From: Saccharopolyspora gloriosae
GTDB lineage: Bacteria; Actinomycetota; Actinomycetes; Mycobacteriales; Pseudonocardiaceae
Reading direction: 5' to 3'
NCBI RefSeq assembly: GCF_014203325.1
Contig: NZ_JACHIV010000001.1
Coordinates: forward strand, 496,001 to 560,000
Length of the DNA stretch: 64,000 nt
A model generated the notes under the pieces. That model saw nothing but the letters and a program-made list of their open reading frames with translations, did no database searches and was not told the DNA's origin. Shown one piece after another: positions 9,717 to 17,366 of this stretch. Each line of letters starts with the position of its first letter. Position 1 is the first letter of the stretch. Both the position numbers and the translations under genes were made by a program.

Positions 9717-10871
9717 TTATTGCTGTTCAGAGCCGTCTTCGCCTTCTTTGTTCGTCAGTGGTTCGTCAGCCGATCCCAGAGCGTCGCGCAGCAGTCCGGC
9801 GGCGGCGCTTCGGGTTCGGTCTTCTGCGGTCGGCCACAGGTGGGCGTACGTGCTCAACGTGATGTTGGCACTGGAGTGCCCGAGCGCCCGCTGAACCGTC
9901 ACCACGTCGCAGCCTGACGCGATCAGTCCCGATGCGTAGAAGTGCCGGAGGTCATGCAGGCGGACCTGTTCGCACCCGGCGGCTGAACGGGCCTTGCGCC
10001 ACAGGTAGCCAATGCTGTTCTGATGAAGCGGGTACGCCGCTTCGCCCTTGAACAGCCATCGATCACCACCGACGCCCGGAAGCGCGTCGACGTACTCGCG
10101 CAGCTCAGCGTTGAGCGAGTCCGCGAGGAACACGATCCGCTCAGAGCCGTGCTTCGGCGGGAGGATCTCTACCGTCCGCCCGTTTTGACGTTGCACTTGG
10201 CGGGTGATCGAGACCGTGCGCGCCTCGAAGTCGAAATCGATGACGCGGAGTGCGGCGGCCTCCCCAAGTCGAAGTCCTGCGAACGCGCACAGCTTTACGA
10301 ACTTGCCAAACCCCGGATCGGCCTCCTGGATGATTGATTTGACCATTTTCGGCGTAGGGATGTTCAGGGCCATTTCGCCGCGCCGGACACGTGGCAGGCG
10401 AACCCCCTCCGATGGGTCTGACGCAATCACTCGATCGCGGGCAGCGGCGCGGAAAACCGATCGGACGTTGTTGAAACGCGTTTTGATCGTGCCCGGAGCT
10501 AGCCCTTCTTTGCGCCCGTATCCCGTCTGCTCGGTCTGCATGTTCTTGACCCACAGCTCAATATGCGAGCGCAAAATGCGGGACATAGGGACATCGGCAA
10601 ACGGGACGGACTTTGTAGCGAGGCGCATTGCGCGTTCGGTGCCAGATGCCCAGAGTTGACGCTTGGCCCAATCCTCAAAGAATTCCGAGAATGTCACGCG
10701 CCCCGAGGTGGGGTCCACAAACTGGCCCATCTTCATGGCTGCCGTCTGCTCATCCAGCCACTGCTGGGCGTCAATCTTTCGGCGAGTGGTCCGGGTGATC
10801 TGCTTTCCGCCAGGGATCGGGCGGAATTGAGCTTGCCATTTTCCATTTGCTAGCTTGCGGATGCTTGCCAT
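9717..10871 (-). CDS. int: Site-specific tyrosine integrase of the AICE
   Basis: Catalyses integration and, with Xis, excision at the 17-bp core. The 384-residue protein has an N-terminal arm-binding domain (about 1-55, MASIRKLANGKWQAQFRPI), a core-binding SAM-like domain (about 60-165) and a catalytic domain with Arg201 (AFAGLRLGE), HDLRH at 306-310, GHSS with His332 and the nucleophile Tyr342. The ATG at 10871 is preferred over an ATG 66 bp upstream because GGAGG lies 6 nt before it; that SD lies in the last codons of xis, so the genes are translationally coupled. The 3' end is only 9 bp from ychF. Confidence 0.95.
   Translation of the reverse strand: MASIRKLANGKWQAQFRPIPGGKQITRTTRRKIDAQQWLDEQTAAMKMGQFVDPTSGRVTFSEFFEDWAKRQLWASGTERAMRLATKSVPFADVPMSRILRSHIELWVKNMQTEQTGYGRKEGLAPGTIKTRFNNVRSVFRAAARDRVIASDPSEGVRLPRVRRGEMALNIPTPKMVKSIIQEADPGFGKFVKLCAFAGLRLGEAAALRVIDFDFEARTVSITRQVQRQNGRTVEILPPKHGSERIVFLADSLNAELREYVDALPGVGGDRWLFKGEAAYPLHQNSIGYLWRKARSAAGCEQVRLHDLRHFYASGLIASGCDVVTVQRALGHSSANITLSTYAHLWPTAEDRTRSAAAGLLRDALGSADEPLTNKEGEDGSEQQ
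9751..9769. other. Candidate integrase arm-type sites, left end
   Basis: TTCGTCAG occurs twice, at 9751-9758 and 9762-9769, an 11-bp period. It lies 46 bp inside attL and within the last codons of int. The same octamer pair with the same spacing is found near attR, which fits arm-binding sites flanking the core in attP. Confidence 0.5.
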
Positions 10872-10872
10872 T

Positions 10873-11046
10873 TCATGCCTCCAGTGAATTGAACCAGGAC
10901 TCGACCTCTTCGGGCTTGTACCGAAGATGGCGGCCAATCTTTCGGCACGGCGGGCCGTACTTCTTGTGGCGCCATTGATAGACCGTCTGAACCGGGATTC
11001 CGAAGTATGAGGCCACGTCCCCGGGCCCCCACAAATTGCGCAACAT
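10873..11046 (-). CDS. xis: Excisionase / AlpA-type helix-turn-helix protein
   Basis: A 57-residue DNA-binding protein that would direct the integrase towards excision. The sequence begins MLRNLWGPGDVASYFGIPVQ and continues with TVYQWRHKKYGPPCRKIGRH and a basic, aromatic C-terminus: a MerR/AlpA-like winged helix typical of pSAM2-type Xis proteins. It lies between the Rep gene (2-bp gap) and int (1-bp gap), so rep-xis-int is one operon as in pSAM2. Its Shine-Dalgarno GAAAGGA lies in the 3' end of the rep gene. Confidence 0.85.
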   Translation of the reverse strand: MLRNLWGPGDVASYFGIPVQTVYQWRHKKYGPPCRKIGRHLRYKPEEVESWFNSLEA

Positions 11047-11048
11047 GG

Positions 11049-12449
11049 TTAGTCCTTTCGTTCGGTGGCGTGGTTGCGCTGTCGTTCGGCTCGCCTGCTT
11101 TCCGCGTGTGCGTTGGCGAGTTCGCGTTCTTCGGCGGTGCGGTAGCCGACGTTGGCGAGGTCCCAGTGGTTGACGACGGTCACCGGTTCGCCTGCAATGC
11201 CGTACTTGGTGAGGGTTTCGTCAAGCCGGTATTGGCGGCGGTCGTCGCGGATTTGCCCGAAGGTGGTGGAGTAGATCTTGGATTTGGTGAGGAAGTGGCC
11301 TCGGAAGCCGAGCATGTGTGTCCAGCGGCGGAGTTTGAGTTCGGCCAGCGGGCCGGGGATTTGTCCGCCGTTGCGGCAGGTGTCGCAGTAGGGGCCGTTT
11401 TCGCAGCCGCAGCCCTCGGCTTTGTGTGCGCCGTGGGGGTGGCAGTCGGGACAGGGCACGGGGCCGCCGAGGTTCCAGGCGGTGCGCATGAGCCGCTTGT
11501 AGTGCTCGTTGACGGCAATGTGCTCGATCTGGGCGGCGGAGCGGATCGGGCGGTCGGGGGTTTCGGACTTGCCGGTGCCTTTGGTGGCGTATTTGGCCAC
11601 GTAGGAGGAGATCTGGTCTTCGTTGATCTGCCCGCCGTCGTCCTCGAATCGGGAGGCGTTCGCCGCGCTGATGGGGCGGACGTCGATCTGCTGGCCCCAG
11701 GCGAATTCCCGCACCTGCCCGGCGAATTCGGGGGTGGTGTAGCGGACTTGGGCGTGCGCGGCGTGGATGGCATCAGTGAGCACGTCGGTGGACCCCCAGG
11801 CTGGCGCGGGGGAGTGGGCGCCGCCGGGGCCGTCGAGGCGAAGCACGGCGTGCAGGTGGATCGCGCCGCGTCGCTGGTATTCGGCGACTTTGGCGAAGGA
11901 GAGCCGGGCTTGGTCGGCGAAGTCCCGCACTCGGATTCCGGCGGCTTTGGCGAGGTGGCGGGCGACGGCGATAGTGAAGCGTCGCCAGAGTTCCCCGGCG
12001 GAGGCGTTGAACAGGACGTGCCCGGCGTAGTCGTAGGTGCCGGGTTGGCGCGCCTGGCCGTCCGGGCGTACCGGGCCGAATGAGGGTGCAGTGAGGGTGA
12101 GGAACACCCTCGGGCGTTCGGTGACGTGGTCGGGGACGCCTTTGGTGCCGCCGGAGAGGCCCGCACGTAGGAGGTGGAAGGCGTCGGCGGCGTAGCGGTC
12201 GGAGCAGGCCACACAGACGCTCTCGCGGCGGTTGCCGCAGGGGACGAGGACGTGCCCGGTGTTGGAGGTGACTTCGGTCCCGGTCGCGTCGTGGACGGCC
12301 CAGGTGCCGGACAGGCGGATCGGGTGAGTGCATCCGCCGGTGGAGATCATCTGTTCGCGCCACCGGGGATAGCCAGGGCCGGTGAGGTGGTCGGTAAAGC
12401 GGTCGGTGGCGCGGTAGTTGGGGCGAGACAGGGCGGCGGGCGAGGACAT
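11049..12449 (-). CDS. repSA: RepSA-type replication initiator protein
   Basis: Initiates rolling-circle replication of the excised element. The 466-residue protein carries FLTLTAPS at 116-123 (motif I), the metal-binding HUH-type motif IHLHAVLRLDG with HLH at 198-200, and motif III YVAKYATK at 283-290 with candidate catalytic tyrosines. Two Cys clusters are also present, CVAC with a second pair in CPDCHPHG, CGCENG and CDTC, probably binding zinc. The start has CGGAGG about 8 nt upstream. It is the first gene of the rep-xis-int operon and is preceded by a strong intrinsic hairpin at 12474-12529. Confidence 0.9.
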   Translation of the reverse strand: MSSPAALSRPNYRATDRFTDHLTGPGYPRWREQMISTGGCTHPIRLSGTWAVHDATGTEVTSNTGHVLVPCGNRRESVCVACSDRYAADAFHLLRAGLSGGTKGVPDHVTERPRVFLTLTAPSFGPVRPDGQARQPGTYDYAGHVLFNASAGELWRRFTIAVARHLAKAAGIRVRDFADQARLSFAKVAEYQRRGAIHLHAVLRLDGPGGAHSPAPAWGSTDVLTDAIHAAHAQVRYTTPEFAGQVREFAWGQQIDVRPISAANASRFEDDGGQINEDQISSYVAKYATKGTGKSETPDRPIRSAAQIEHIAVNEHYKRLMRTAWNLGGPVPCPDCHPHGAHKAEGCGCENGPYCDTCRNGGQIPGPLAELKLRRWTHMLGFRGHFLTKSKIYSTTFGQIRDDRRQYRLDETLTKYGIAGEPVTVVNHWDLANVGYRTAEERELANAHAESRRAERQRNHATERKD

Positions 12450-12473
12450 GAGTAGTGACCTCCGAGCATGAGA

Positions 12474-12529
12474 AAAAGGGGCGGGGCACTCGCGCCGGTG
12501 TGTCCGGTGTGGAGTGCCCCGCCCCTTTT
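12474..12529 (-). terminator. Strong intrinsic terminator/attenuator just upstream of repSA
   Basis: A perfect 18-bp inverted repeat (12474-12491 pairing with 12512-12529) closes a 20-nt loop. On the minus strand it is followed by a T-run, then after only about 20 nt by the repSA start and its SD. There is little room for a separate promoter, so transcripts of the upstream operon must pass or be stopped here. The stem ends in AAAA/TTTT, so it can work in both directions. Confidence 0.75.
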
Positions 12530-12572
12530 CTGGTTGAGCGAGAGCGCGTTTTTAGTTGTGCCGCAACGGGGT

Positions 12573-13478
12573 TCAGACCTTGACGGTGTGCCCGTTGGCG
12601 GGGGTGTAGCTGGTGGCGATCTGTTCGGCCATGCCGTCCGGGACGCTGGCGACTCGTTGCACGTCGGCAGCGGTGAACGCACGTCCGGCCGCGCTGGCGT
12701 CGGCGTAGGCGTCGGCGACAGCTTTTGCCATCGGCGGGGGCAGCTTCGGCCCCCTGCGAACCGCCTGCACCGGTGTCGGTGTGGCAGGTTGCGGTGGTGC
12801 CGGTTCCCGCGGTTCCGACGAGGCGGATTCGGGCTGAGCCGATTCGGCCGGCATTGAGGCCGGAGCCGCTTGAGCGGTGGGTTTCCCGTGGTCACCGGTG
12901 TTGTCTTGGTGGGCGGCGTCGGCGTAGCCCTGCATGACGACCTGTCGGGAGCGTGCCTGGATCACCGGGATCACTTCGGCGAGCCCGTAGACGATGATCG
13001 GGATGATCAGGTGGACGGCGAGGGAGCCGAGCTGGAACCGGTCCGGATCGAGCTGGGGGACGACGTTCATGAACAGCGTCGTCCCTAGCAAGACCCGTTT
13101 GATGCGGGTCCACCAGTGGTGATCCGGCTCGACTCCGTGGGCGAGGATCACAGCCTCGAAGTTCAGGAGCAGGATCAACAGCCCGGCGAACATCGGCTCC
13201 ACCGTCCAGGCCGCCCACCACACCGGGTCATTGGTTTCGGCGTCCCCGGCGAGGAACGCCTGAACCCCGGTAGTGGTGAACGAGAGCCCCAGGGCGAGGA
13301 AGAACCACAGCCCGGCCACGGTGCGGCGGCGGGTGCGCTCCATAGCGACGGCGATCAAGTCGGGATCGAGGGACAGGGGACGCAGCCGTTTGGACTCGGC
13401 GATCTTCGCCCCGAGCTTGTCCACCCGCCGGGTCTGCCCCTGCCCCCGATCACGGGATGCGCGGAACGGCCACATCAC
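12573..13478 (-). CDS. DUF2637-type membrane protein of the AICE
   Basis: A 301-residue integral membrane protein with a basic N-terminus and four probable helices (about 55-77, 88-110, 125-140 and 152-172), then an Ala/Pro/Gln/Glu-rich cytoplasmic tail (about 185-255). It ends in a short basic domain PKLPPPMAKAVADAYADASAA. Proteins of this kind (DUF2637) sit beside the translocase in Streptomyces plasmids and AICEs and are thought to help spread within recipient mycelium (Spd-like). That role is inferred from position. It is the last gene before the hairpin upstream of repSA. Confidence 0.65.
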   Translation of the reverse strand: MMWPFRASRDRGQGQTRRVDKLGAKIAESKRLRPLSLDPDLIAVAMERTRRRTVAGLWFFLALGLSFTTTGVQAFLAGDAETNDPVWWAAWTVEPMFAGLLILLLNFEAVILAHGVEPDHHWWTRIKRVLLGTTLFMNVVPQLDPDRFQLGSLAVHLIIPIIVYGLAEVIPVIQARSRQVVMQGYADAAHQDNTGDHGKPTAQAAPASMPAESAQPESASSEPREPAPPQPATPTPVQAVRRGPKLPPPMAKAVADAYADASAAGRAFTAADVQRVASVPDGMAEQIATSYTPANGHTVKV

Positions 13479-13492
13479 CGATTACCTCCTTC

Positions 13493-13690
13493 CTATTGCT
13501 GCGGGTTCGACGGGGTGATCAGGGCGATGGCACCCCGGACTAGCAGGATCAGGGCGAGCCCGCCGCCGATGGCGTAGCCGGGACTGATGAAGACCCACAC
13601 CCCGGCCAGTACGAGCAGCGCGCCGACGACCAGGCCCAGCAGGACGAGTAAAGAGCGGCCGGTCAGGGCGAAGTGGACGGTGGGAAACAT
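13493..13690 (-). CDS. Small two-helix membrane protein of the AICE
   Basis: A 65-residue protein starting MFPTVHFALTGRSLLVLLG. Two hydrophobic segments (about 12-35 and 38-58) are separated by a short Ser-Pro-Gly turn. AGAAAGGA lies 8 nt upstream. The position between the GGDEF gene and the DUF2637 gene, with gaps of 14-19 bp, places it in the transfer operon. I recognise no family; a small Spd-like spread protein is the most likely role. Confidence 0.6.
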   Translation of the reverse strand: MFPTVHFALTGRSLLVLLGLVVGALLVLAGVWVFISPGYAIGGGLALILLVRGAIALITPSNPQQ

Positions 13691-13709
13691 GAGTGTTTTC
13701 CTTTCTGTG

Positions 13710-14261
13710 TCAACGGGAAACGGGTGTGCGATTGCTGTTCTTGCGCCGGTACATCGCGGCATCGGCGCGGGTGAGCAGGTCGGGAAGCCCGCCGGTGGCG
13801 GGACCGGTGGCGGTGCCGATCGACAGCGACACCTCAACGGGGTGACCGTTGACCACGGAGACGTCTCCGACTGCGTCGGCGAGCTGGTCCGCGACCGCAG
13901 CCGGGTCGGTGAAGGCGTCCAAGCCGGTGAGCAGAACGGCAAACTCGTCACCGTGCAGCCGCACGGGCAGCAGGCCCGGTCGGGCATGGAGGGCGAGGAC
14001 GGTGGCGATCTCGCAAAGCACGAGGTCACCGACGCGGTGCCCGTAGGTGTCGTTGATCGACTTGAACCGGTTGGCGTCGGCGAGCAGGACGGCGACGCGT
14101 TGCCTGCGTCGGCGGGCGCGGGCGAATCGGCGCTCCAGGGCGGCACGGTTTGCCAGCCCGGTCAGCGGATCGGTGTTCAGGCAGGTGAACAGGTACCGGG
14201 CGTAGAGGGACATCCCGGCGGTGCCGGACGCGGTGACGGCTAAGGCGAGTTCTGCCAACAT
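13710..14261 (-). CDS. GGDEF-domain protein (putative diguanylate cyclase) of the AICE
   Basis: A 183-residue protein with an N-terminal hydrophobic segment (about 1-25) and a GGDEF domain: DPLTGLANRAALERRF, then FKSINDTYGHRVGD, then the active-site loop RLHGDEFAVLL at 101-111. The first Gly of GGDEF is His (H103-G-D-E-F), while the catalytic Asp/Glu pair is kept. The inhibitory I-site, normally RxxD five residues before the loop, reads RPGL at 94-97, so product inhibition is probably lost. The start at 14261 has GAGAGG 8 nt upstream and excludes a longer frame that overlaps the ftsK gene. It could make c-di-GMP or act as an effector-binding protein. Confidence 0.85.
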   Translation of the reverse strand: MLAELALAVTASGTAGMSLYARYLFTCLNTDPLTGLANRAALERRFARARRRRQRVAVLLADANRFKSINDTYGHRVGDLVLCEIATVLALHARPGLLPVRLHGDEFAVLLTGLDAFTDPAAVADQLADAVGDVSVVNGHPVEVSLSIGTATGPATGGLPDLLTRADAAMYRRKNSNRTPVSR

Positions 14262-14286
14262 GAGCGTTACCTCTCGCGTAGGGGTA

Positions 14287-14327
14287 GGCCCCACCCGAGA
14301 TGTTTCGATCGGTACCCAGGTGGGGCC
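14287..14327 (-). other. Hairpin upstream of the GGDEF gene
   Basis: GGCCCCACC at 14287-14295 pairs perfectly with GGTGGGGCC at 14319-14327 (23-nt loop). It fills most of the 85-bp gap between the translocase gene and the GGDEF start. There is no T-run. Its position just before an SD resembles the hairpins upstream of repSA and the translocase gene. Confidence 0.5.
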
Positions 14328-14346
14328 GTCTACTGAAATCAGGCGG

Positions 14347-15753
14347 TCAGGCAGCGTCGAACTCCTCCGAGTCGTCCGCGTCGTCATCGGGACGGAACCG
14401 GACGACGTTCGAGTCGTCCACGGCGGTCGGCGTGCAGGAGCGGACCAGTTCGGCAATGTCGCCATCGGAGACGCAGCCCGCACGGACCCGGATCGGACGC
14501 CGGGAACGTTGATCGACCCGGAAGCCGATCCCGGCGTGTTCGGCGTCGGCGGGGATCTCATCGGCCAAGGCCCCACGTAGCCGCATGTCCTCCCCGAGAA
14601 CCATGTCCGGGTGGTTGGCGGCGGTGGTTCGTAGGCAGATCCGGCCCGTAAACAGATCCCGAATCGGCAGCACGTCCTTGGTCGGCTCCTGCAAGTAGGC
14701 GCAGACCGCGAATCCAGCCGCGCGGCCTTGGGTCATGACCTCCGCCAGCAGCCGTACTGCCTGGCGCGTGGTGCTCGAATCGGCCAGTGCGGTCATCATC
14801 GCCAGTTCGTCGATGAACAGCGGCCGGAACGGCGTCTCCCGCGAAACGGTGATCTCCCGCATCCCAGCGGCCGACAGGTGGGCTTGGGTGGCCTTCATGT
14901 CGTCCCGGTAGCCCTCGATGAGCTCCAACGCGTCGGCGGGTTCGGCGGCGTAGCGGTGGAACAAGGGCTGGGCGTCTCCGGCCTCCATGCCGCCCTTGAG
15001 ATCACACATTTCCGGAAGCACAAGCCCGTCACGGATCGCCGGACCCATCGCCAACAGTGGGTTCCACAGCAGCGATCGCTTCCCGGAACCGGTGGCGCCG
15101 ACACCGAGCAGGTGACCGCCCTTCAGCGGCTCGAACCAGTCGTTTCCGTACTCGTCCTCACCCATGAAGATCGCCGACAGATCCACGTCGGCGGAATCCT
15201 CCGGAATCGAGGCAGGGGCGATCAGCTCGGAGAACGGGTTCCCCCGCACCACCGTGATCGCAATCAACTGCGGCTTGACCTTGACGATGCCCAAACCGTC
15301 AGCCTTGAGCGCCATCGCGAGTTCCTCGGTGGCGTCGGTGAACTTCTTCAACGACTGCCCCCGCAGCGGCTTCACGTACAGGGTGTCGATCGACGGTGAC
15401 GCCGACCGGACCCGCACCAGGCGGGGCACCTCAACATGACCGGTGCGGCGGTTCTCCCGGCTGAACTCGCAATCGATCATCAAGTTCCGCCACCGCCCAG
15501 CCACATACCGCAGCCACCGTCTCCGGAACGACCGCAGCGCCGGGGCGGCGTGCTGATCGAACGAGTCCGGATGCCCCCGATACCAGGACAATCCGGCGGC
15601 ACCGAGACAGGCCAGCGTCGCCGCTGTCGGCATCGTCCCGAATTCGGCCATGCTCGCGGTCAGCAGCGGGGGAGCCGACGTCATGCCAGGGTGCCGGGCC
15701 ATCCATCCGGCCGCGCGCCACTCGATTCCCTTGGGGCGGGATACCTTTGCCAT
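14347..15753 (-). CDS. traSA: FtsK/SpoIIIE-type conjugal DNA translocase (TraB/TraSA-like)
   Basis: The single protein thought to move double-stranded AICE DNA between hyphae. The 468-residue protein has a hydrophobic N-terminal part (about 25-58) with a basic patch, then the FtsK ATPase. Walker A reads GATGSGKRS (about 219-227) and Walker B LFIDE (about 312-316), followed by TQGRAAGFAVCAYLQEPTKD. The residue after the Walker lysine is Arg; related actinomycete Tra proteins often have Gly there, as I recall. The acidic tail ends RFRPDDDADDSEEFDAA. The ATG at 15753 follows GGAGGAG; a GTG one codon upstream is also possible. A hairpin with a T-run lies about 30 nt upstream. Confidence 0.9.
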   Translation of the reverse strand: MAKVSRPKGIEWRAAGWMARHPGMTSAPPLLTASMAEFGTMPTAATLACLGAAGLSWYRGHPDSFDQHAAPALRSFRRRWLRYVAGRWRNLMIDCEFSRENRRTGHVEVPRLVRVRSASPSIDTLYVKPLRGQSLKKFTDATEELAMALKADGLGIVKVKPQLIAITVVRGNPFSELIAPASIPEDSADVDLSAIFMGEDEYGNDWFEPLKGGHLLGVGATGSGKRSLLWNPLLAMGPAIRDGLVLPEMCDLKGGMEAGDAQPLFHRYAAEPADALELIEGYRDDMKATQAHLSAAGMREITVSRETPFRPLFIDELAMMTALADSSTTRQAVRLLAEVMTQGRAAGFAVCAYLQEPTKDVLPIRDLFTGRICLRTTAANHPDMVLGEDMRLRGALADEIPADAEHAGIGFRVDQRSRRPIRVRAGCVSDGDIAELVRSCTPTAVDDSNVVRFRPDDDADDSEEFDAA

Positions 15754-15784
15754 CACTACTCACTCCTCCACTGCTCGAAAAAAA

Positions 15785-15820
15785 GGGGGTCGGCCGCCAT
15801 GGGTGCGGTGGCCGACCCCC
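15785..15820 (-). terminator. Intrinsic terminator/attenuator upstream of the translocase gene
   Basis: GGGGGTCGGCC at 15785-15795 pairs perfectly with GGCCGACCCCC at 15810-15820 (14-nt loop). On the minus strand it is followed by about eight T residues and then, within 30 nt, by the SD and start of the translocase gene. This may separate or attenuate expression of transfer genes. Confidence 0.7.
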
Positions 15821-15841
15821 GAAACGGGAAATAGGATTGAA

Positions 15842-16030
15842 TTAGGTGGTCTTCATGTGTGGGGACACGTCGAGCAAGTCCACCGAGTAGTTCGCCACCT
15901 CCCGCGCCAACTCGTCGTGTTCCTTCTTGAACCCGGCGGAGCGAACCTGAAGGCCCGCCATCGACTCACGCAGGTTCTTCATCGCCTTATCCAAATCACG
16001 CACCACGGCGTCCACCTGAAACTGGGACAT
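15842..16030 (-). CDS. Small helical protein, AICE backbone, unknown function
   Basis: A 62-residue protein beginning MSQFQVDAVVRDLDKAMKNL. It is predicted almost entirely helical, with heptad-like hydrophobic spacing and no Cys. GGAGGG lies 10 nt before the ATG. It is 5 bp downstream of another small coiled-coil gene, so the two are probably co-translated. I do not recognise the family. Confidence 0.55.
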   Translation of the reverse strand: MSQFQVDAVVRDLDKAMKNLRESMAGLQVRSAGFKKEHDELAREVANYSVDLLDVSPHMKTT

Positions 16031-16035
16031 ACTGT

Positions 16036-16296
16036 TCACACCCTCCAGCCGCGCGACGTCAGTTCCTTCTCCCACTTCTTCGTGGACTCCCTCAACACGT
16101 GCAACTGCTGCTCCGCCTTCTTGTGCGCGCCGACGATCTGATCCTTCGTCGGCATCCGCCACTCGGACGACTTGGCGGCACCGATCTTGGAGTGCATCTT
16201 CGCGGCCTCTTCGAGGGCGATCCGCACATCCTCGATCGCCTTCCGTAGGCCCTCGTATTTCTTGTTGGCCTGACGATTCCACGCCTGCACCTGCAT
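16036..16296 (-). CDS. Small coiled-coil protein, AICE backbone, unknown function
   Basis: An 86-residue, Lys/Glu/Ala-rich protein starting MQVQAWNRQANKKYEGLRKA. It is likely a helical hairpin, with a central SSEWRMPTKDQIVGAHKKAE segment. AGGAGT precedes the ATG by about 9 nt. It forms a pair with the 62-residue gene downstream. Its size and helical nature resemble WXG100-like or secretion-associated proteins, but the Trp-x-Gly motif is absent, so function stays open. Confidence 0.55.
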   Translation of the reverse strand: MQVQAWNRQANKKYEGLRKAIEDVRIALEEAAKMHSKIGAAKSSEWRMPTKDQIVGAHKKAEQQLHVLRESTKKWEKELTSRGWRV

Positions 16297-16331
16297 TACG
16301 CATCACTCCTTCTATTTGATGAAAAGGGGAA

Positions 16332-16730
16332 TCACGCCGTCTTTCGACGCTGCCCCCATTGGCTGGGCTTGGACAGCACCGACCAGCGTTCCGACTTCCG
16401 CCGGGACCTCGTCGGCACCAGCACCGACCGTGCTGGACCCATCAAACGCCCGTAGCGGACCTGGTGAGTGCCGCCGACCTCCAGCCACCCGGCATCGAGA
16501 AGCTGATGCACCACCGCTTCGGTCTCCGCCGGAACCTCCTCGACCTCATCCCCGGTCGTGCACCGATACACCTGCTGGCGGAACTCGCCGATCAACATGA
16601 ACCGGTCCGTGTTTGCCTGCTTCAAAACCCGCTCGATCACCTCCATGTCATTCACCGACCGGCGAGGCGCCTTCCGTGGCGGAAGCGGCACCACCGGATT
16701 TCCAAAAAGGTCCGTCTCACCGCCCGCCAC
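16332..16730 (-). CDS. Hypothetical AICE protein with winged-helix-like middle
   Basis: A protein of 132 residues from the GTG at 16730 (MAGGETDLFGNPVVPLPPRK); a GTG at 16760 would give 142. The inner start is preferred because GGGGAGG lies 8 nt upstream of it. Residues about 30-90 (VNDMEVIERVLKQANTDRFM, then ETEAVVHQLLDAGWLEVGG) look like a winged-helix DNA-binding module, and the C-terminus is strongly basic. Similar DLFGNPV openings are common in actinophage and AICE proteins. Function unknown. Confidence 0.5.
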   Translation of the reverse strand: MAGGETDLFGNPVVPLPPRKAPRRSVNDMEVIERVLKQANTDRFMLIGEFRQQVYRCTTGDEVEEVPAETEAVVHQLLDAGWLEVGGTHQVRYGRLMGPARSVLVPTRSRRKSERWSVLSKPSQWGQRRKTA

Positions 16731-16807
16731 CCGACACACCTCCCCACTTCGACTCAACACACCCGGAACCGTGAAAACCCAGGATTTCGATCACGCCCGA
16801 ACTCCTC

Positions 16808-17083
16808 TCAGTGTCCGTGCAGCATTCGGTCTTCTTCATCGACCTTGATCAGCGTTGCTAGCGAATCCATGGCCTGATCGACCAACCCGGACACCACACT
16901 CATCTTCTGCATGGCCTCACGCGCCGACTCTGCAACCGCAGCGCCGGGAAAAGCGCCGGTAGCCGGAAGGGACTCGGCTTCAGCAACACAGCCCCTCAAC
17001 GACCCCGTGATCGCCTTCGCGTCTTCAAAGACCCGAGCAAACTTCTCGAATGTTTCCCAATGGGGACTTTCCTGGAACTTCAT
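16808..17083 (-). CDS. Hypothetical helical AICE protein
   Basis: A 91-residue, mostly helical acidic protein beginning MKFQESPHWETFEKFARVFE. It has one Cys, a Gly/Pro break near residue 45 and an MDSLATLIKVDEEDRM end. Its ATG overlaps the stop of a 19-codon ORF upstream (ATGA), which suggests translational coupling. No family is recognised. Confidence 0.5.
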   Translation of the reverse strand: MKFQESPHWETFEKFARVFEDAKAITGSLRGCVAEAESLPATGAFPGAAVAESAREAMQKMSVVSGLVDQAMDSLATLIKVDEEDRMLHGH

Positions 17084-17139
17084 GCGTTGTCACCGCCGCT
17101 GCTGCCGATCGCGCCCAACTCGACGACGTCACCCGTCAT
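17080..17139 (-). CDS. Very short ORF (19 aa) coupled to the downstream gene
   Basis: Starts MTGDVVELGAIGSSGGDNA and stops in a 4-bp ATGA overlap with the 91-residue gene. AAAGGGG lies 6 nt before the ATG, a good ribosome-binding site that the downstream gene otherwise lacks. It may be a leader peptide feeding ribosomes into the next frame rather than a functional protein. Confidence 0.35.
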   Translation of the reverse strand: MTGDVVELGAIGSSGGDNA

Positions 17140-17233
17140 AACGCACCCCTTTGCGTTGAAGTGCTGACATGCCCTGCGGGACTCATCAGGCCGGTCTCTT
17201 TCCCGGCGACGCCTCGCGGCGTTTCATCCAGCA

Positions 17234-17282
17234 TTCCGGCGGTCAATTCACGCCGGAAAAAGGCATAGTTCGGCCCACTATG
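17234..17282. promoter_or_regulatory. Inverted repeats in the 227-bp gap upstream of the small-gene operon
   Basis: The gap 17140-17366 holds two palindromes: TTCCGGCG/CGCCGGAA (17234-17241 and 17251-17258, perfect 8-bp arms) and CATAGT/ACTATG (17264-17269 and 17277-17282). An unusually AT-rich stretch TGGTTTTGTTAAAGAAC follows. This would be a natural place for a promoter and operator reading leftwards into the 17139-15842 genes. No conserved ORF is seen in the gap. Confidence 0.4.
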
Positions 17283-17366
17283 GTTTTGTTAAAGAACAAG
17301 CAGCCAGAACGGCTTAGAAAGTCACATCAGAAACCGGATGCAGAATCCGGGAATCAACAGCGGGGA

